This document shows, piece after piece, positions 29,843-41,319 of a stretch of 64,000 nucleotides of DNA. Under the pieces are notes generated by a model that searched no databases, was not told where the DNA came from, and saw only the letters and a list, made by a program, of their open reading frames with translations. Position 1 is the stretch's first letter; each line of letters begins with the position of its first letter. Source of the stretch: Oscheius onirici (Eukaryota; Nematoda; Chromadorea; Rhabditida; Rhabditidae); contig OW051471.1 in the NCBI GenBank assembly GCA_932521025.1, positions 248,001 through 312,000 of the forward strand, given 5' to 3'. The position numbers and the translations under genes are program-made.

Positions 29843-30021
29843 ACTTTAGACCATAGCGTAAAGTTGCTGTCCATAGCGTAAACATGCTGTCGACAGTCTA
29901 AAATTGCTGTCTGCTGGCTAGCGACAGCAACTTTAGACCATAGTGCTATGGACAGCAATTTTACACTGTGGACAGCAATTTTAGACTGTGGACAGCAACT
30001 TTAGACTGTGAACAGCAACTT
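29843..30021. repeat. Array of 20-bp units with inverted halves
   Basis: Right half: consecutive 20-bp units GACAGCAATTTTACACTGTG (29951), GACAGCAATTTTAGACTGTG (29971), GACAGCAACTTTAGACTGTG (29991) and a partial unit at 30011. Left half carries the reverse-complement sense (AAAGTTGCTGTCCATAG, AGTCTAAAATTGCTGTC) at ~29859-29912. The whole array could fold as long hairpins. Confidence 0.85.
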
Positions 30022-30445
30022 ATTGATGGACAAAAATGAAGCTGGCAGCCATGTCCATAGGCCCGGACGACAATTCACGAGATGGGAAGATGGTCTACGA
30101 GTCGACAACAAGCCATTCTCGAACCACGGGTGTTGACATGTCGGTCTATCTGTGTCGTAGTGCTGGGACCGGAACCCCCTTCTTTTCCACAATCGGCAGT
30201 AGGTCTACCAGGGCGACTTGAGGAGCAAGCGCACGGATTGTGAAAAATAAGGGCAATTGCAATCAGTACATAAAGTTCCACAAGCTGTGTAAATGTTATT
30301 CTAAACACCTATGTTTAAAAAACAATAATGGGGGAATGGATATGCGCACAACTACTGTTTTTATACAATGAGACAAAATTATTGGAGAGCTCTTGTTTAA
30401 CAGAGATTAGTTTACTCGTATGCTGGGGTGGGCAAACTTGAATAT

Positions 30446-33400
30446 CTACAGCTTTCCAGCCGGATTAGGCCATTTGTAGGTCCCGGTGAAGACGAATCCG
30501 TATTTTCGCATCATGTCGTCGGCTTCTGTTGGGCCCCGGCTTAAAATGTTTGACATTTTTAGCTAAAATTTATAGGCCAACCTTCCAAACTTGTAGTTGA
30601 CCGGCTGGACCTTTTCCTCCTCAAGTTCATTGAGCATTGGAGTCAGAATTCGCCACGCCTGTTCCAGTTCGTCGGTCCTTACGAAATTGATCTGACTGCC
30701 CATGAAGACTTCGAGAAAGAGACGCTCGTAGGCATCGGGAAGACGGACGTCTTTGTAGCGAGCATTGTAGCTCAAATCGAGCTCGGACTCTTCCACACCG
30801 AATCCCATGCCAGGCTTTTTCGTCATAATCTTCATGTAGACGGCCTCGTTCGGCTGGACGCGCATCACGAGCTCTGATCTGAAAGAAAACATGATTTTTC
30901 TTGTCATCTCTGTATGTACTTGGTTTTTAGTCATTTGTGCTGGTTTTTTTTTTGCGAACTGATCACATTTGAAGGTTCTCGTACTGTTCGCCTCAATCAG
31001 GTCAAAACCAGTGGTTTTAGAAAAAAAGACAGTACTCGCTCAGATTTTTGAGTGTTTTCAGTTAATCACTATTCTCTACCAACAAAAAAAATGGCTACCT
31101 CTTCAGCTCTCCGCTGGGATAAATGTCGCCGCTGACCTCCTTGAACTGGATGCGAACTTCGGCTTTTTTCTCGTTCAGCGCCTTGCCGCAGCGCATGAAG
31201 AACGGCACGCCTTCCCATCGCTCGTTTTCAATGTGGAAAACGGCCAGGGCGTAGGTTGGTGTCGTCGAGTCGACCGGCACGTCTTTGTCGTCTTTATAGC
31301 CTTCTTTCGCCTCAGGATCTGTAATTCTTTGATAAAAATAGGATAAAAAGTGAACTTACGATCAAAGTCAGGATTTGCGGCGTACTGCCCAATCACGACG
31401 TCTTTCAGCGCCACGGGACGGACCTTTTTTAAAACTTTAACCTTTTCGTCACGAATATCTTCGGCATTAAGACTATTGGGCTTTTCCATGGCTACGAGAC
31501 TCAAAATCTGCATGAGATGGTTCTGCATGACGTCGCGAATGATTCCGGCTGTGTCGAAATAGCCAGCACGACCACCGGTACCGAAATCCTCCTTGAAACT
31601 GATCATCACCGAGGCTATATGGTCGCGATTCCAGGACGGCGAGAAGAGACGATTTCCGAATCTGAAAAGAGAGAAGAATTTGCATTTTATGGAAAGTTTG
31701 TGAAGGAAATGCGAAAGCGTGGGACTTTCGTGATTTTAGCCTTGGTCATTTTTCCTTTTTTGTGCCTCTGACACCTTTTAAGCAAAATTGTACGAAGTAT
31801 GACTGATGTTGCTAGAAATTAAGTACATTTTTGTCCTTGGCGTCAATTTCGGACGGCTATGAAAGAATGGCGTTCTTTTGCGAAATCATTTCAACAAACT
31901 GCTTTATAAAAAAAAGCTCTTACCTGAAGACCATCAAGTTCTGAACCATCTCCTTTCCGAGATAGTGATCAATTCTGTAGAGCTGGTCCTCTTTGAACAA
32001 TTTGGATAGATGCGCTGACAGCTTGGCCGAGCTGTCCAGATCGTGCCCAAAGGGCTTCTCGATGATTACGCGCGTCCAGCTATCTCCCTTGTCCATACAG
32101 TGCTCCTTTAGCTCTTTCGTGACATCTTCGAAGACGGACGGAGGTAGGGCCAGGTAGTAGAGACGGTTCACCGGTGCTGAAACGTTTTTTAGAATAGAAA
32201 AACCACAAAAACTTACAATTATTACAAGTCTGCTGGATCTTATCAATGACGGACTGGAGCTGCTTGAATCCGTCACTGGTATCGTATTGGCCGCGAACGT
32301 AGACCAGCGTATTCATGAAAAGTTCGAATTTGTCCTTTTCGACATCGCGGACCTGAAAATTCGCAGATTTTTGGGGGAAAATACGAAAGAAAAAAAAGGA
32401 TACGGCAACTACAATAATCCTGGAGCTTACAGTATCTAAACGAAAGTCATTTTGAGCAAATTGAAGTAATCTTGGCTCTTTTGCTGGTACAGGTAAATAT
32501 AGCTATTATAAAGCTAGAGCCTCAGGAACTGACTGTACGGACTTTCTGCACTGACAATTTTTCCTTCCATTATCTGGAGAGATTTTTTGTACAAATATTC
32601 TAAAACCGTCTTTTTTCCTCAGTGAAAGCTAAAAAAAAACAAAAAAAAAGATAAAACGGCTATTTTCTCTCCATGCACTCCTCCTCGTGATTATTTGGTT
32701 GAGGGTTCGATTATTTTTAGGAGATTCCGAATATTTCAGGTTAGTAGCTAGCTTGTAGAGAAGAATGTTGGCTACAATGGTACATTCTTTGATGGGCTCA
32801 ATCTTTCCCAAACTGGGCTGTGGAAGTATATGTGGTGTTTCTCATTCGTCCCGCCAGTTTTTGCTCTCCTGTCGTTTCCACCTAATGAGGTAGGAATACA
32901 CTCGAGCTGACAACAAATTTTTGCGTGAAAACTTTCTTGAGTGAATGCTTCGACGTGAATGGAGGTAATTATGAGGCGAAATCCGGGATAAATGTAATTT
33001 TCGACCTTACTGACATTTTCGTTTTGTACTGGACTTTTCAAAGACTAGAACTGGTGCAGAAACTGGGCCAAGCTTCTCAGAAAGGAAACAAACATCATAT
33101 GAACTTCCAAAACGTTATTTTGCTGGAAAAGACAGAACTTTTAAGTGAAGTTGATCAGTTTGCACTGATATTCTCAAATAATCATCGGTATTCCATCGTG
33201 TGTCATGGACATCGTCACCGAGCTTCAAGTATGTTTCCATGCCATGTTTACGGTCAAATATTTACTCTATTACATTATCTTCGCCTTCAGCCTCCCATTT
33301 CACTGCCTCAGCGTGTAGCTCTGCCTGGACGCCTGTCCAGAAGACATTTACATTTTTATTGACGGTATCAAGGGGACCTAGATGGGGTCCCTTGCCGCTC

Positions 33401-34165
33401 CCATGGCTCGAATCCACTCTTCGCCGTTCTCCCTTGCCTGTCGCATCCACGTCGTCGAGATTCTCCCGATCCTCTCGGAGGCCTTCTTCAGATCGTCCTC
33501 CCATCGCATGTATGGCCTTCCGACGACTCTCCGCTGATCCAGAAGAGCCCATTCCGTCGTCGCTTTCGACCATCGCATACCATCCATTTCTGCTAGTCGT
33601 CTCGCACAGTTGAGCTTCCTTCTCCAAGCCAAGTCTAGGATGTCTGGGAGAGCAGTCATTCTCCTCACATCCTCATTCCTTCTACGGTCGAGAAGAGTGA
33701 AGCCCAGCATTGCTCTTTCCTGTCGTCGTCCAGAAGACAAACAGAATAAAAAAGAACCCAAAAAAAAGAAGCACGAACCTTACAGTTTTTCTCCCAGCTA
33801 GCTCGCTGCTTCTGTACGGTCAGATCAGAGCGGGCATAGCCGATGATAGTCGTCTTCGCCGGCAGAAGGTCGTCACGGTACAGCCACCACAGCGTCGGGT
33901 AGATCTTCTTCTTGGCCAGATCGCCCTGCAAAATGGGGTTTTCTAACAATAAGAGTCGAACGTTAAGAATAATCACAGCACCGATTTTTCCAGCAAAAAC
34001 TAACTTAAAAATACTCACACTGGCTCCGAAGACAACGAAAACGTACGGCTGGTCCTCTTTGGCACTTCCGAGCTCGTTTGCCATGCTCTCCTTGAGCTGT
34101 TTGACGACATCAGCCGAGAGCGGCTCCGAAATCGAGCCTCTTGCCGTACGATTCTGCGAATACAT
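30446..34165 (-). CDS. gspd-1: Glucose-6-phosphate 1-dehydrogenase
   Basis: Rate-limiting NADP-dependent enzyme of the oxidative pentose phosphate pathway, cytosolic. Eight exons join in frame: 34165-34019, 33925-33779, 32352-32217, 32176-31924, 31661-31360, 31318-31099, 30878-30582, 30539-30446. The NADP fingerprint spans the first junction ([24 protein letters not shown]). The active-site motif RIDHYLGKE is present, followed by NLMVFR, and further conserved blocks include [55 protein letters not shown] and the terminal GTYKWPNP. Length is about 530 residues, close to the family. The acceptor-like CTTTCAG lies 5 nt before the ATG. The 1,426-nt intron 33778-32353 houses a retrotransposon fragment; the remaining introns are mostly 40-95 nt. 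The AAG acceptor before exon 8 is unusual but frame and protein match ([10 protein letters not shown]) support it. Confidence 0.97.
33320..33770 (-). mobile_element. RTE-like non-LTR retrotransposon 3' fragment in a G6PD intron
   Basis: An open frame (33761-33378, minus) encodes the C-terminal tail typical of RTE-class endonuclease/reverse-transcriptase proteins: [59 protein letters not shown]. It ends at a stop near 33378, with an AATAAA-like tail (minus) around 33355-33360. The endonuclease and RT domains are absent, so it is a 5'-truncated, non-autonomous copy. It has the same orientation as the host gene and is wholly intronic. Confidence 0.78.
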
Positions 34166-35514
34166 TGTTTCTGAAAGCAAAAAACTAGTTTTGTTATCAA
34201 AAACAACAAAATTATGGATGAAAATAGGGCCGGCAACCGGTCGAGGCGGTGGAAAGAGTAAATATAAAAGACACAATCGCGTTCAGAGACCAGGACAAAT
34301 AATGCTGCGAGGGAATAGGAGAAAAAGGTCAAGGAATGAGCGACAATTGTCATCATTTTCTTCTAGTCATTCTTGTGCAGAGAACTCAGAGGAGGCGAGT
34401 ACGGAAATATGATGATTTCGTAAGAAAGGGAGCGAAAAGAGAATGACTTTGGAACAAATATTAGCTTTGAATGAACTTTGAGAAGAAGAAACTGAATCTG
34501 GCAACATTTTCAAGAGAAATGAGCGGTAGAAATGGCTGGGAGACGGTCGCTGAGCGTCTCAAGGAAATTGCCCAAATGTATGTGAAACAAATACTGAGAA
34601 CCTGGCAAAATAACAGAGAATCGGCTAAAATTCAAGATATTTGACCGGATCGCACACCAGAAACATGAGAAGTTCTAGACAGAGGTTTCACCTCTGCCCA
34701 CTAGACAAAAAGTGCAATTTGACGCTTGCGGGTGGTCGACGGGAAGGATAAATCGGGTCCGAAATGGCCTGACGTTTCGGTAAAGTGATCTTTGAAGGTC
34801 TTTTCTACGAGAAGGCGGCTTTTTCGCTCCATTCTTTCCAGAAATTAACTGTTTCCACAAAAATCTGACAGAATCTCCGCCAAAATAAGCAATGATGATA
34901 GACGCGAGATGAGTGAGGTTCTGGACAATTTCTGCAACAAAGCGATATAAAATGTCAAGAAAGAGGCTGCGAAGGACAGCGGGACTGATTCTGGCTCAAA
35001 ATTGACTGCAATTTTTCATTTTCCATCGAATAGTTTTTTAAGTGCAAAAATCTTCTTTTCCGGTGATAAAATTGACACTTTCTCGGCTCTTTTCATGTGA
35101 AAAATCTCGTATTACCTGAATTGACTCCAAGAAACACAAACATCGGTGAGCAGAGGGAGGGAGGAGAGGGGAGTCAGGCTGGGAACAGCGGCAGAGGGAA
35201 AATGTCATCAAAAGGAGGTGGCAGCTGTAAACAAGAAGAAACTGGGTGGATTTATGGTTTTTGGTAAGCTGAATTGTTGGGGGGAAGCATTTATAAAGCA
35301 TAGTGGGCTGTTTTCTGGCAGAAACAGCCAAAAAATAGGACCATCTGACCATTTGCGTTCCAACTAATCACGCTATCTGGTGTGGGCTCATGCAGGTTAC
35401 ATGATAAGAGTGACGAAAGTTAGAGGCGAAGATTTGACGCAAAATAAGGCGAGAAAATCCATGAAAAGGCAAAAAATTTACTGTAAAATAGCAAAACAGG
35501 TAAAAATCGGGGCA
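34166..35514. other. Intergenic region between G6PD and prefoldin 4
   Basis: 1.35 kb separating two minus-strand genes. It should hold the G6PD promoter. No ORF of convincing character and no clear repeat family were seen. Confidence 0.55.
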
Positions 35515-35936
35515 TTAGTCATCTTTCTCAGTCTCCAAATTGATGTGATCGCCGAATTTGGCGTAGAGAACCTTCTTGATTTGGTCCATTTCGGCGGAAA
35601 TCTTTGTGCTGGCGCTCTGCTTGTCGTCTAGCTTCTCCTGGCTCGTCTCCTTGACCTGTTCAAGCTTTTCCGTCATCTGATCCGAATTGTAATGGACGAA
35701 GGTCTGTCCGTAGCGATAGGGAATGCTTTGAGCGTCCTCATCGTCCAGCAGCAGAAGCTCATCGGCCGCCTCGTTGATATTTTGGACCTCGTTTGCTAGC
35801 TCGGCCATTTCTTCCTGTAAAATTTTGTAATTTTTGGTCAAAAAAGAAGGCTTACCTTGAGCTGGAGCAGATTCTGGTGCAGCCGGGCGAACTTGTTGAT
35901 CTGCTGCTGGTCGGCGGCTGTCGGATTGGCCGTCAT
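35515..35936 (-). CDS. pfd-4: Prefoldin subunit 4
   Basis: Beta-type subunit of the hexameric prefoldin chaperone that passes nascent actin and tubulin to the TRiC/CCT chaperonin. Two exons (35936-35856 and 35814-35515) with a 41-nt intron give 126 residues, close to human PFDN4 (134). The protein is nearly all coiled coil: N-terminal helix around INKFARLHQNLLQLKEEMAEL, central hairpin with DELLLLDDEDAQSIPYRYGQTFVHY, C-terminal helix ending FGDHINLETEKDD. The IPYRYGQTFVH segment is a family signature. A perfect acceptor-like TTTTCCAG ends 2 nt before the ATG. It lies next to G6PD on the same strand, as I recall for C. elegans, and is divergent from the NDUFV3 gene. Confidence 0.93.
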
Positions 35937-36695
35937 TTCTGGAAAATGAGGGCTTGAGCCGTGAGGAACAAGAATTGAGGTAAAAAAGGGAAAGAAACCG
36001 GAATGAGAGGAAAATTAGAAGAAAATATAGCTTCTGAGGGTTTTTTAGCCACGTTTCCAAGAAAATATGACGGCGTTCCCTTGAAAAACACTTCAAAGCT
36101 GTAAAAATTGGTCGGTCGTCAATAACTAGGAAAATCACATTTCCAGCAAATAATGTCATGCTTCAGCAGTTGCTTGTAGGAAATTCAGTGGTAGCAAACA
36201 ATAAAAACAAGCAAAGAGCAGTGAGGAATGATCTTCGACCTGATATGCTCGAAAGACAGCATTTCGGCTATTTTTTGCAGCGGTTTGTTGGTAAAATGTA
36301 TAGATAAAACACGTTTCGAGGGAAAGCAACAAAGAAGTGAAGGGCAAAAAACGCTGGAAAAGGGAGAAGATGGATGAAATTGGAATTTAGGCCATTCTTC
36401 AAGAATAATTTAGTGTTTTCCTTTAGATTACACAACTATCTTACATCGTTATTGGACACAATTTACGATGAAATAACGCAAAAGAAAAGCAAAAAGTGAA
36501 GAAAAACTAGCAAGAGGAACGAAGCAGTGGTTGTGAAGGTTACGTCGGGACTAAAATACTTACGCAGTACGTACACTGTTTTTGTTCACACGTCACTGTC
36601 ACTTCAACTACAGTTCTTTTCTTTTTTTTCACACTTGTTTCCTTTCATTTTTTTTCTCAGTTTTACAACTAAAAATTCCCAAAATTCAGGTACAT
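35937..36695. promoter_or_regulatory. Divergent promoter region, prefoldin 4 / NDUFV3
   Basis: 759 bp between two divergent gene starts. AT-rich, with a T-rich run (36618-36665) leading into TTCAG just before the NDUFV3 start. No other gene seen. Specific promoter elements were not recognised. Confidence 0.5.
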
Positions 36696-37499
36696 ATGAA
36701 CCGCGTCGCCACAGCCACTTCCCGACTCGTTCGCGGCTACGCCTCCGCTGCTCCAGCCACTTCGACCGGAATCGAGCATGCCGACTCGATGAAAAAGCTT
36801 GGAGGTTGGTTCATAGATCTTTTTCCTACACTTATAAGTCTGAAAATCGGTACTTCTATGATACCCAGACACAATTTCCAAAGTGTCCATAAACTGAATT
36901 AAAGAAGTTTGTTTGAAATCGTTAATTGAACAACGGAATTGTTAATTTATATAGAAATAAGTTGACTTAAACTTTGCTTGCTTAAACTTTTCTTTCCGAA
37001 ATGGGCAGGTTAGAGAAACATGAAAATAATGGTATCACGGTCTCAACAAAAAAGGTTCAAAACGGTAGTGACATGGTTGTTTAAGATTTCTCGAAAGATA
37101 CAGTGCTGATAAAATGGTTAGTTAGTGTGAGATAGTTGGCAGATAGTTAATTGCTTGAAAAACTGTATCTAAATTTTATAACAGTTTGCCTAATTATAGC
37201 ACTTTATTTCAATTATGGACACTTTGAAAATTGTGTCTGTGTATCATAGAAGTACCTGAAAATCAAGATAAGGCCCGTCTAAAAATCAAGTAAAATTCGA
37301 GTTTACAGGTGGAAATCCCGACTGGAAGCAGTACAAAGTCGAAGAGTACCTCAAGATGAACACTTACTCCTATTACGACGTCGAAGTAGGCCATTTTTGA
37401 TCAACTTTTATCAGAAATCTTCAGCTTGTGATGGCCAAGCACCGTGCTCCTCAGCCGACCAACAAGAAACCCGACACACTGCCCAAGATCAAAAATTAG
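36696..37499 (+). CDS. NDUFV3: NADH dehydrogenase flavoprotein 3 (complex I 10 kDa subunit)-like
   Basis: Accessory complex I subunit of the N-module. Three exons (36696-36804, 37309-37385, 37425-37499) give 86 residues. The N-terminus is a likely mitochondrial presequence ([19 protein letters not shown]: Arg/Ser/Ala-rich, no acidic residues). The C-terminal part [20 protein letters not shown] followed by [13 protein letters not shown] matches the short conserved NDUFV3 core (Y...Y.TY...D...AKFR.PQP). Acceptor-like TTCAG lies 6 nt before the ATG. MCCC1 starts only 125 bp after this stop on the same strand, with AATAAA at 37532 and CTTTTCCAG at 37551-37559, so the two may be co-transcribed. 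The 504-nt first intron has no coding sequence. Confidence 0.85.
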
Positions 37500-37624
37500 G
37501 AATCCGAGCCAGAAATAATCGTTTTAGCGTAAATAAAGCGTCTATAATCGCTTTTCCAGCATCTTTGCTTGTTCCAGTCGATATAATACCTCATTTTTAC
37601 AATATAACGGTCAGGAATTCCAAG

Positions 37625-40600
37625 ATGCTCCGAATCGTCGGACTCGGGCAACAGCAGCAAGCCAGATGGGCTTCGACGGCTCCGATTGTGAAGAAAATCA
37701 ACCGAGTCCTGATCGCAAATCGTGGAGAAATAGCGATCCGGGTGATGAACACGGCCAGAAAGATGGGAATCGAGTCTGTAGCCGTCTTTTCAGACGCCGA
37801 CAGGAAGGGACTCTTTGTGAGCAAGGCGGATAAGGTGAGAACAGAAATATCACATTTTCTTTATTGTTTTTCTTCGAAAAGACAAAAATAATATGTTTAC
37901 CAGGAAAAAGTTTCTGTGACAATTTTTGTAACCAGTCCTAAAACCCTGTTTTTCTCATCCCCTAGTACTGTTCAGTATTTTGGTAACAGAGAGGTTACCA
38001 AACAATACTCACTTTCCAGGCCTTCCACATCGGTCCGGCAGCTGCTAGTCAGAGCTACCTCAACATTGACAAGGTTATCGAGACGACTCTGAAAGCCGGA
38101 GCTCAGGTAAGAACTTTACCCCATTTAGGCAGTGAATTACGTAGGTTTTCGGACAAAAGCACCAAAAACTTTAGGCCATTCATCCCGGCTACGGCTTCCT
38201 CTCCGAAAATGCCACTTTCGCCACAAGATGCGCCGAAGCCGGAATCGTTTTCATCGGTCCCCCGGTTCAGGCCATAAGAGACATGGGAACGAAGAGTCTG
38301 GCAAAGCAGATTATGCAGGACGCAAATGTACTTTTTTATACTCATTTTTACCGAAATTTGGAGCCAAAACATCAGAAAAAACATTTGTAGGTCCCGGTCG
38401 TCGAAGGATTCCACGGAGCCGATCAATCGGATGGCAACCTGAAGATTCATTCCAAGAAAATTGGTAACTTATCCGTAAAAATGGTAAAAGATACCCCTTT
38501 AGGATATCCTGTAATGTTGAAAGCCGTCTACGGAGGTGGGGGCAAGGGAATGAGAATCGCTTGGAATGAAGAGGAATTTGACGAAAAACTAGCTTCTGCT
38601 AGAAATGAGGCCATGAAGTCGTTCGGCAATGACGAAATGCTAGTGGAGAAGTTCGTGGAGAGACCGAGACATGTGGAAGTACAGGTCAGTCGTAAAAACT
38701 TGTAGTGTTCATTAACTGAACTGAACTGCTATCCAGTTGTATGTACTGTTTAGCTCAGTAGGGTCGCCTGATCCAGACCGGTCTAATTAGCTAACCGCAG
38801 CTCTTTCGGTTAGAGTGTCAGTCCCTCTACTGCCCACGGATCAGGGCAAATCCCAACTGTTCTCTTCAATCCAGTTGACCTATATTCTCATTGTCAGAGT
38901 CTGGATAAGTTGATTCAGTATATCCTAAGCTGTGGAATCCTTCGAAACTTTTGGTTCAGACCAGTTCAGTCATAACTACTGAACGTTATCCAGTAGTCTC
39001 TATACTGTTCCCATTCTTTGTTCAGTCAAGTAGACTTACCAGATTCAGACCAGTCCAGTTGGCTTATCTTCTTCAGTCAGTCCGACTGACATGTACTCTC
39101 AGAATCTGACCACTTCATATACAGCAGGCGAACATGGCCTGTAGAATTCTGATACCCAGACGGTCTATTAGGTACCAGTACTGAACACTTGACTCACCCA
39201 ATACAGTAATCTAGAACTGAACAGAAGAGTTTAGTTGGTACTCCTCCCCTGGTACTGATCAGTACAGTTTCTGAACAGTTGCTTCTCTCAAACAGTGACT
39301 TGACCTACTGAACCGGTATCTGTAGCTGGGAGGCTCAGTTTCAAGTTAACCCACAAGATCCAGTCTTTTCTACTGGCAAATTTCCAGGTTTTTGGTGACC
39401 ATCACGGCAACTACGTGCATCTCTGGGAGCGTGACTGTTCCGTCCAGCGTCGTCATCAGAAAATCATTGAGGAGGCTCCAGCGCCGCTGATCAACATGGA
39501 AACCCGTCATGAGATTGGTCAGGCAGCTGTGAGAGCAGCCGCAGCTGTAGGATACGTCGGAGCGGGAACTGTCGAATTCATCATGGACCCGAAGGGAAAA
39601 TTCTACTTTATGGAGATGAACACGAGACTGCAGGTCGAGCATCCGGTCACGGAGGCCATTACTGGTGAGTATAAACAGGAAAAATGACTGGAACAGAGAG
39701 ATAGAGAAACATAAGCGCGGAGAGACAGGGACAACGAATAGGGGTAGAGCTACGGAGGGGCAGAAAAACGAAACAATTGCTACGTAGGGAACTATACTGC
39801 TTTTGGTAGGGATTCTTGCTTGAGTTTTTGTCAGGTCTGAACTCCTTTTTGTCTCAGTAAACTGATTAATTTCTAGCAAAATCCCTGTTCGATTGACCTC
39901 TCCATTAAAGTCTCTCCCCTTCCAGGAACCGATCTCGTCGAATGGCAGCTCCGTGTGGCCCAGGGAGAAGAACTTCCAGTCAAACAAGCCGACATTCCGC
40001 TGAACGGTCACGCTTTCGAATGCCGTGTCTATGCCGAGGACACGAAAAATGGAGCATTCATGCCCACCGCTGGAAAACTTGACTTTGTCAGCTTCCCGAC
40101 AAATGCCAGAGTCGACACTGGTGTCGTGAGTGGAGACGAAGTCTCTGTGCACTATGATCCCATGATCGCCAAGGTGTGTTCCCGAACAGTATAGTTCAAA
40201 TTCCAAAACAGGTAGTCGTCTGGGGACGTGATCGTGAAACTGCTGCTGCTAAACTCGATGCGGCTCTCAAAGCCACCAGGATCAGTGGTCTCCCGACGAA
40301 TATCGACTTTGTTCGTACCGTGCTCCGTCACCCCGAGTTTGTGAAGGTTTTTAACATTCTATTTTCATTTTAATTCGAAAAATTACAGGGTAACGTCTAC
40401 ACGGACTTTATTCCGGATCATCAGAAGGAACTTTTTGTCGATGCTGAGGCTCCAATAGAAAAATTGGTCGAGGGAGCTGTGGGAAGGGTTCTTTTGGAGA
40501 GACCGGTACATGCTAGTGGACCTTTCGGTAGACTGAACAATTTCCGTCTCAACCACAGTTTGAGCAGGCCTTATAAGTTTGGTGAGTCTTTGGTGTAAGA

Positions 40601-41319
40601 GAGACAGTGACAGTAACGGTGACAGACAACTTTCCCAATTCAGGTGACAAGGAAGTTACCGTAGTCTTCGTGGACAGTTCCGAGCTGGATATCAAAGTAG
40701 GAAACGATACTCACAAGGCTTTCATTCGTAACTCTGAGGTAATTTTCCTAGTCATGCTCATAGAGTCCACAATTCCAGAGAACTGGAGACAGCGTAAAAT
40801 ACACCGTTGAGTGTGACGGCAAGCGATGGGCTGCTGAGGCCGTACAGATCGGTAATACGATGCTTGTCACTGGAGAAGATCAAGCTGAATATGTGATTGC
40901 CACAGACGATTTCACTGGAGAAGCAGCAGGAGCTGGAGGAGCTAGTGCTCAGGCCAAGGCTCCGATGCCGGGAATTATCGAGAAGGTTCTGGTCAAGGCT
41001 GGAGATCTGGTAAGGATAGAGACTGACTGAGTAACAGAGAGACAGAGAGTCAGAAGGTTCTGAACTCCTCGGAGAGTGGACAGAGAGACAGAGAAAGAAA
41101 TTCACTGAAACTTTAGGTCAAACAAGGTCAATCTCTCGTCGTCATGACGGCCATGAAGATGGAGTACATTATCAAGTAAGCCTGTTTCCAAAAGCTGCAC
41201 CAATTATCACAATTTTCAGAGCCCCTGCAGACTGTCGCATAGCGGCCATCAGCTGTGCTCCCGGCAAAAATGTGGCCAAGAACACGATCCTAGTCAAGTT
41301 CAGCACTGAGGAGAACTAA
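37625..41319 (+). CDS. mccc-1: Methylcrotonoyl-CoA carboxylase alpha (biotin-containing) subunit, mitochondrial
   Basis: Catalyses biotin carboxylation in leucine breakdown (3-methylcrotonyl-CoA to 3-methylglutaconyl-CoA). Thirteen exons join in frame (37625-37834, 38020-38106, 38175-38327, 38391-38463, 38503-38684, 39388-39664, 39926-40173, 40212-40346, 40389-40581, 40644-40738, 40779-41009, 41117-41175, 41220-41319), giving 680 residues. N-terminal ~20 residues are presequence-like. Then biotin carboxylase: [34 protein letters not shown] (ATP grasp), [33 protein letters not shown]. The C-terminal biotinyl domain has the biotin Lys in MTAMKMEYI. The block [12 protein letters not shown] is shared with MCCC1 rather than PCCA or PC. 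Exon 6 is preceded by a 703-nt intron with a tRNA-like fold. Possibly second gene of an operon with NDUFV3. Confidence 0.95.
38752..38850 (+). ncRNA. tRNA-like structured element in an MCCC1 intron (SINE or ncRNA candidate)
   Basis: Contains TAGCTCAGTAGGG (A-box-like), then an 8-bp perfect outer stem CCTGATCC (38767-38774) / GGATCAGG (38838-38845). It encloses the palindrome AGACCGGTCT (38775-38784) and the hairpin CTAACCG/CGGTTAG (38791-38797 / 38807-38813). A second D-arm-like GCTCTTTCGGTTAGAGT is inside. It is tRNA-sized but not a canonical cloverleaf. Confidence 0.35.
39823..39890 (+). repeat. Dispersed repeat family, copy A
   Basis: GTTTTTGTCAGGTCTGAACT ... CTCAGTAAACTGAT...AGCAAAA, in an MCCC1 intron. 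Matches copies at 44223-44290 and 58983-59042. The match to the third copy extends left to about 39796 (ACTGCTTTTGGT...GATTC). Confidence 0.7.

Larger units (their letters stand above)
29445..30445. other. Intergenic repeat zone between convergent COX6B and G6PD
   Basis: 1 kb between two gene ends. Holds the COX6B polyadenylation region, a 60-66 bp tandem repeat (29673-29830) and an inverted array of 20-bp units (29843-30021). Nothing coding is supported; the ORFs across the repeats reflect their periodicity. Confidence 0.7.

Noticed and set aside
33262-33627. 121-codon minus ORF in the G6PD intron
   Set aside because: Out-of-frame shadow of the RTE-like tail, which is in another frame with recognisable motifs.
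39370-40206. 278-codon minus-strand ORF opposite MCCC1
   Set aside because: Antisense shadow of conserved MCCC1 exons; its own sequence matches nothing and spans plus-strand introns.
37625-41319. Alternative identity as propionyl-CoA or pyruvate carboxylase
   Set aside because: The GADQSD-type insert, overall length (680 aa) and lack of a carboxyltransferase domain fit MCCC1 better.
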